Below, in pieces: positions 58,169 through 64,000 of a DNA stretch of 64,000 nt. Position 1 is the stretch's first letter. Each line of letters opens with the position of its first letter. The translations under genes were made by a program, and so were the position numbers. Below the pieces are notes generated by a model. The model ran no database searches and was not told where the DNA came from. It saw only the letters and a program-made list of their open reading frames with translations. Source of the stretch: Siphonodentalium dalli (taxonomy: Eukaryota > Mollusca > Scaphopoda > Gadilida > Siphonodentaliidae); the NCBI GenBank assembly GCA_032622095.1, contig CP136064.1, positions 249,643,827 through 249,707,826 on the forward strand, read 5' to 3'.

Positions 58169-58875
<707 letters not shown>

Positions 58876-58889
58876 CAAAATTATTTGGA

Positions 58890-60200
58890 CAATCGGCATC
58901 AGCGAGTAATCGTTTCAAACTCGAATTTCTGTTGGAGCCGAGTCTCAGCTGCATGGTGTGAGCAAGGGATCCATACTCGGCCCTCTTCTTTGTTTTTATC
59001 TGCATTGATGATATTGTACACAATGTTACGTGCATTATAAGGCTTTTTGCCGATGATACCTCTTTATTTCTATACATTCAAGACCCAACAATTTCAACAA
59101 CAACGATATTAATCTGATTTTCGAATGGTCTCAAAAATGAATAGTGAAATTTAATCTCATGAAAACAGAATAACTTCTAGTATCATGGAAAAATAACCTA
59201 ATCGTAACCTATCATAACAAACCTCCCCTTCAGATGTCGGGAAAGGATATTGTAGATGTCGAAACTCACAACCATTTAGGTCTTACTTTTAACAGGGACG
59301 GTACGTGGAAAGAACACATCATGATATTGAAAATCGAGCCGCAAATCGAATGTATATACTGAGAAAGTATAAATTCGTACTGGACAGGAGAACCATTGCG
59401 CGTATATAATTGTCATATATCCTTCCTGTGTTGTAATATGCCTCCTCGATATGGGGTATAATTTCAGTTGAAGATTCAACCTTTCTGGAAGATAATCAAT
59501 ACGAGGCTGCTAGATTAGTCACGGGAGAAACTAGAAGCTGCAGAAAAGAATCTCTATTACGAGAAACCGGTTGGGACACACTATCTAACAGGAGAGAAAA
59601 CACTAACCTTGAGCAATTTTTAAAATGAATAAGAGAACCACGCCCCTTACTTATATACTCTCGTTCCTATTGAATCTGGAAGTCTATCAAATTATAATTT
59701 CAGACAAAAATGCCTCGGAACTCGCCGAGTTTACGCGACAAGATACGAAAATTCATTTCTTCCAGCTTTATACCGTCAAATCATGGAACAACCTCTCACT
59801 AGAAGCGAAAGAATGTGAATCAGTCTCTGACTTTAAGAATTTTCTTTTAACCGATCGCATTATCATACCGTCATATTATTATACAGCGTACCGAAGACCA
59901 AGTCAAATCTACCCATTGTCGCCTGCGAACGAACTGCAGTAAATTGAAATATGACCTGTTTTGCAATCATTTGAATAACAGTTCATTTTGCGACTGTATA
60001 ATTAGAAACGGCCAAGAACTTCTTAATCCACTGTCCAATATTCGAGCGTGAAAGGGTCCATCCATTGTTTAGCTAATCTATAACTCCGAACTTGGAAGTC
60101 AAAATATTACTGTATGGGTCAATAGATATATCTTATACCAAAAATGCCGACATATTCATCGCCGTACAATATTTCATGGACGACACCAATCGATTTAACT
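58890..60200 (+). pseudogene. LINE-B remnant in unit 2
   Basis: Orthologous to 50980-52250, with RT palm motifs (GSILGPLLF; RLFADDTSLFLY), VETHNHLGLTFNRDG and TWKEH that unit 1 has lost, then the AARLVTGETR and TGWDTLSNRRE thumb region. Disrupted by stops and indels. Confidence 0.75.
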
Positions 60201-60202
60201 GA

Positions 60203-60812
60203 CATAATATGGTTATGAACTGTGAACTATCAGTCTTTAAAAAGCCGAAGAAAATTTTACAATATTTACGTCTCCGGACATCTCTTGTATAATCAGTTAC
60301 TGCATGCTTTGATGGGATTCCCTCCATTTGATTGGACAGTGGCGAAGCACGCGCGGGATTTCATTGGTTTATGGCATCATCATCATCATCATATTTATTG
60401 TCTAACATCTATATATAAGACATTCTAGACAAATTACAAATAATTATATACAAATAATATATATAGTTACGTGTGCATCATCACGCATAATATAACCATA
60501 ATACATTTAATTACAGGTCGACATTATATGTTATATACGGATACAAAGCCTACGCCCTACATTAGCTATAGTTATTTAATGCCGAATGAGTTGGTTGTGA
60601 ATGGGATGGATCCCCCGCATATGCATACACTGTTCTACATTTCTGAAAATAAAATAACATATCACTTCACAGATCAGAGGTAAATGACGTGTTGACAAGT
60701 TTCCCACGCATTGTCAAACTCAACTATTGTTCGAAAACTGAATACAAGCGATATATCCATAACTCATTTTACTCATCCAAATATAGAAGACATCATCTTC
60801 GAGTGTTTATCA
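60203..60812. other. 610-bp segment present in unit 2, absent in unit 1
   Basis: Unit 1 jumps from AATCGATAAAACTGAC to AACGAGTCAACGATATTC. In unit 2 about 610 bp lie between the same flanks. No transposon termini, so it is an indel of unknown direction. Contains a short (CAT)n run. Confidence 0.65.
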
Positions 60813-60999
60813 GTCAACGATATTCGTGATTGATTATTCTTTCGCATCGTATTGTATTTATAACTATCTCTAAATGCAACGATTCTCACAAACATTCACC
60901 ACACCAGGAATGCACTGCAGATTTGGAAATGTTTTATTACGTCATATTGGGAATGCCGCGTCGTTGTAGAAATGAGATATAATAGATACTTCTTGAGAT

Positions 61000-61489
61000 A
61001 TACATCCGTTAGGATTATCGTCGGCTTGTCAAGGAGACTGATGAATCATAAGCCTAAACCGTCGCCCAAAAGCGAAAACCTAAAATATTGTTAAAATGAG
61101 GATTTTGCATTGTCAGTACAAGGGAGATAATTCAACTTGTGATATGACAATTCGGTCAATACAGACATATATATATGCTCCGACCATTTCAGTATCTTGC
61201 AACCAAGCATTCGTGTTTTACTTATCAATGACCATGGGGCAACAGAAAGTTGGAGTAGAGTAACCCCTTAAAATTGTGAAAATGGTCAGAAATCTTGTAT
61301 TGCTACCTTAACATCGTGAGTCGCTTTAAACCAGGTTATTAAACGATGTCGTTCTTGTCGATTCTGTGATAAAGATAGGTTCATAGATATATGTTATACT
61401 CATATACGGAGTTTATGATATGAAAGAAAGAAAGAAATTATCCCCTCGAATGAAAAAAAGAGTCCCTTGTTACATTAAAAAAGCGACCT
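61000..61489. other. Junction region between units 2 and 3
   Basis: From about 61310 it matches the outer left flank of unit 1 (43145-43220 and then 45636-45720), with the 2.4-kb insertions of unit 1 absent. Non-coding. Confidence 0.65.
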
Positions 61490-62206
61490 TAGGAAATGTC
61501 GAGACAATATGTTTTAGCTTTAACAACTTATTATCTGAACATTTCCATCCAATGAATAGCACTCTTTCTGCACTTTTGTTATCTTTAGTCAGATTATTTT
61601 CCCCGAACACCCCTCCAAATGAATAATAGACCGTTCCAATGTATACTTTTATTACTGAATGAGATAATCCATTCAGTATAGAATGGGTTACTAAATGTTT
61701 ATCAGTTACGGGGCTGTTCGTAGTATGTGCAGAATGGATATGAGTTGATCTTATACCGGTTGGAGATATTGCCCATGCATTATACTTCATCTATAATACA
61801 CATATATATGTGTGTTATATTAATACCATGAACGGACTATATGCAGTGTGACCCCGACACGCTTAGCAACGTTGACGTATTTATAATGTTGTATGTTTAT
61901 AATAGAACAAATTCCTGTGGTTAAATGTTGGCATATGACACAAATGTATTTTTATATCGAACTGTCTTCCCAGTCGATATTATAGAAATTGATACGCGAA
62001 CTATATATATATTCTTTCTTCGACTCGAACTTAAAACCGTATTGCGTACTAACTGCTGTTCCAGGTTTACTAACACGTATTTATGCGCAACGGCAATTTG
62101 TGTAAACAACATGCGAAAACGCAGAGTTTCACTCAGAAAAAAACCCCTCAAAATGGTGCCCGAAAAATTCATAAATAAATATGGTCGGTACAAGATAAAT
62201 ACAATA

Positions 62207-62350
62207 ATAGCATAGTGTGTTTGAGTTGGACGTTATCTCAGCTCGTTGAAAGTGGAATATTTCGCTCGGCAGAACCTCGCGACGTATTCCATTTTCAACT
62301 CATTGAGATATCGTCCATCTCAAAACACACTATATATGCTATTATCGTAT
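62207..62350. repeat. Hairpin repeat in unit 3
   Basis: Orthologous to 53600-53740. Confidence 0.75.
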
Positions 62351-62670
62351 GTATATCTATCATCCTACTCTTACACAGGAATACAACAAAATCGAAAATT
62401 CTTTTACAAAATCGACGAGGGTGTGGCTTTAAGCCATTCTTCTCAATTAATATAATTATGTTTCAAGGAAGACATGAGTACTAAAAACTTAAGATGCTGT
62501 TGTGAAAATAAAATAATTTATTTAAATAATTTTGACAAGTTATTTCACTGCATAAACAATTGGGAAACATTACAAATAGTTTGTATACATTAACAATATT
62601 AACGTGAATGTTAAATGAACATGTAGATGCACGTTTTCGGCCACAATGTTTCGTAACATGTTAAATCACA

Positions 62671-62953
62671 AGGACTGTCCACTAAATCCGACCATTTATG
62701 AGACCATCTCCTTTTATACTCAACAGAATATATGCAACATATATGCAATTTGAGCCATGGATATATACACTCGTTTGCTCTATATATGAATGATGAATGA
62801 TGACTCCTGTCATAAATTCATTTCATTATAATTAACATTTTGATTGTATTGAGTGTATCTTGCACTAATCCATGGCTCAAATTCATTCATTTGTTGCATA
62901 TATTCTGTTGAATATATTCTGTTAAATGGCAGGATTTAGTGTACAGTAACCCT
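62671..62953. mobile_element. TTAA element family F6, palindromic copy in unit 3
   Basis: Orthologous to 54088-54385. The left TTAA and a few bases are deleted and the right site is TTAT. Confidence 0.75.
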
Positions 62954-62987
62954 TTATATTCGCATTCTAGAGTTCCAGTATTGTCCA

Positions 62988-63689
62988 TCACAATTTACCT
63001 CCAACAGCTACCTGTTTCTCGTGTTGTCCGTTGAAGAAATTCTGTCTCAAACAAGGAAGCTTTTTGTTCATTGGGCAGTATTTTATCGTGTGTGCTTCGT
63101 CACCGAATTTGCCGCAAATTGGACACGTATAGCGCCTTAATATTGGACACGTGACACGTCCATCACAGTCTTTGAGAATATGGCTGTGGAAAACTGACTC
63201 ATTTTCGCCGTTGTTCCGACAGAAAACACACAACGCACGCCTTTGGGTTTTGTTCCGCTTCAGGAAATAGTTCACAAGTTCGGCATTCGACTCACAGACA
63301 TCCGATGTTTCTTGTTGTCCAGGTCTCAGCGAGCGTCCTCGTGACTTGTATGAATCCACATCGTCGAAGTTGGTCTCAGTTCCGTTGACCTTGAATTCGT
63401 CGAAGGCATCGTATCGTATCATGTCTAAATAGTCCCAAGCTGTGAGCTCTACCCGAATGGATACATAATCAGTCTCATCTTCTTCCCATCTTGATGCGAT
63501 GAGATAATCCAAATATGACGGAGCGGTGTAATCATAGAACTCATCACCAGGAACATAGGAACCGAATGGTGACAATAATGTCAGCATGTCCTGCGCCGTC
63601 CATTCTTCTTGTGGGAATTGATCCTCGATTCTTTCGTCTTCGAGTGAAAAACAACCATAAATAGTGTTCATTTCTTGCAAGGAGCCCAT
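62988..63689 (-). CDS. nanos: Nanos-like RNA-binding protein, copy 3 (full length)
   Basis: A 233-residue intronless frame from MGSLQEMN. All eight zinc ligands of the nanos finger are kept at the same positions as in copies 1 and 2, with a complete tail ending VAVGGKL. The frame is open for 65 more codons upstream (to 63884) only in this copy. That extension has no counterpart upstream of the other two genes, which contain stops there, so the shared ATG at 63689 is chosen. Distinctive changes include [16 protein letters not shown] (residues 62-77) and [15 protein letters not shown]. The downstream F6 element and upstream flank match units 1 and 2. Confidence 0.93.
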   Translation of the reverse strand: MGSLQEMNTIYGCFSLEDERIEDQFPQEEWTAQDMLTLLSPFGSYVPGDEFYDYTAPSYLDYLIASRWEEDETDYVSIRVELTAWDYLDMIRYDAFDEFKVNGTETNFDDVDSYKSRGRSLRPGQQETSDVCESNAELVNYFLKRNKTQRRALCVFCRNNGENESVFHSHILKDCDGRVTCPILRRYTCPICGKFGDEAHTIKYCPMNKKLPCLRQNFFNGQHEKQVAVGGKL

Positions 63690-64000
63690 GACTGAATTTA
63701 CGTTCGAACCACGTACAATTACAATTAAGTTAGTAGGTATATGTTGTTCAGATTCCGTGTTGTGACCAATGCTTCCATGTGCCCAGTTATAAAGAAGATG
63801 GAGATTATGGATGTTGTTGCAGTGATCATTACAGGTTGCTAATCGGATGTACCGATCACGGATACCGACCTGGGGACTAAACAAACAAAGCAGTTAATTC
63901 AATAGGCAGGTGTGGTGGCAATCACGACCCACCGATGTGGAGTTAATCCATCCATTTGTTTGGTAATAATTACCATCGTCTCTCATTAATATTGCAGAAC

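Noticed and set aside
63690-63884. 65-codon in-frame N-terminal extension of nanos copy 3
   Set aside because: Absent from copies 1 and 2, where the same flank has stops and frame changes; the shared ATG gives matching proteins in all three.

Overview
This is eukaryotic, AT-rich, intron- and transposon-dense DNA from a metazoan, most likely a marine mollusc or other lophotrochozoan. The reasons are: consensus splice sites; an animal nanos family; an invertebrate-type tropomyosin; a C16orf89-like (UPF0764) gene; and dispersed repeats of a kind I associate with mollusc genomes (for example the CCCGCAACGAAGT...TATACTGG repeat near 43.97 kb). The mollusc call is inference. No rRNA, tRNA, CRISPR or bacterial-type operon is visible.

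Layout. 0-9 kb: a tandemly duplicated LINE 3' fragment, degenerate minisatellites, and a gutted second LINE with a decayed zinc-knuckle ORF1. 9-19 kb: a dense cluster of short non-autonomous DNA transposons, including three that abut and share TTAA sites, a hairpin-rich TTAA element, a four-fold palindrome with a 9-bp target duplication, and several copies of a palindromic interspersed repeat. 20.7-24.1 kb: two exons of a C16orf89-like gene on the + strand, whose intervening intron is filled with TTAA elements. The first of these exons ends in a tandemly duplicated splice donor. 24-31 kb: a foldback element with iterated arms and more TTAA elements. 31.3-32.3 kb: an intact, intronless, full-length 284-residue tropomyosin with a TATA box upstream, probably a retrogene. 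33-43 kb: Harbinger-like, TTAA, nested TTAA and long-inverted-repeat elements, plus an ATC-type microsatellite.

43-64 kb: a tandem array of three diverged segments, each carrying an intronless nanos gene on the - strand (47282-47929, 54417-55118, 62988-63689). All eight zinc ligands of the nanos (CCHC)2 finger are kept in each copy. Copy 1 has a premature stop that removes the last 18 residues. Shared transposons in matching positions predate the duplications. A hAT element in unit 2 and a Harbinger-like element in unit 1 are absent from the matching site of another unit and so came later.

The likeliest novel biology is the tandem nanos triplication, the retro-tropomyosin, and a community of at least six distinct TTAA-targeting short element families. 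One of those families carries perfect-looking 67-bp hairpins arranged as an inverted pair. All calls are by eye. Element edges marked by a TTAA or other target duplication are firm to a few bases; edges of decayed repeats are approximate.
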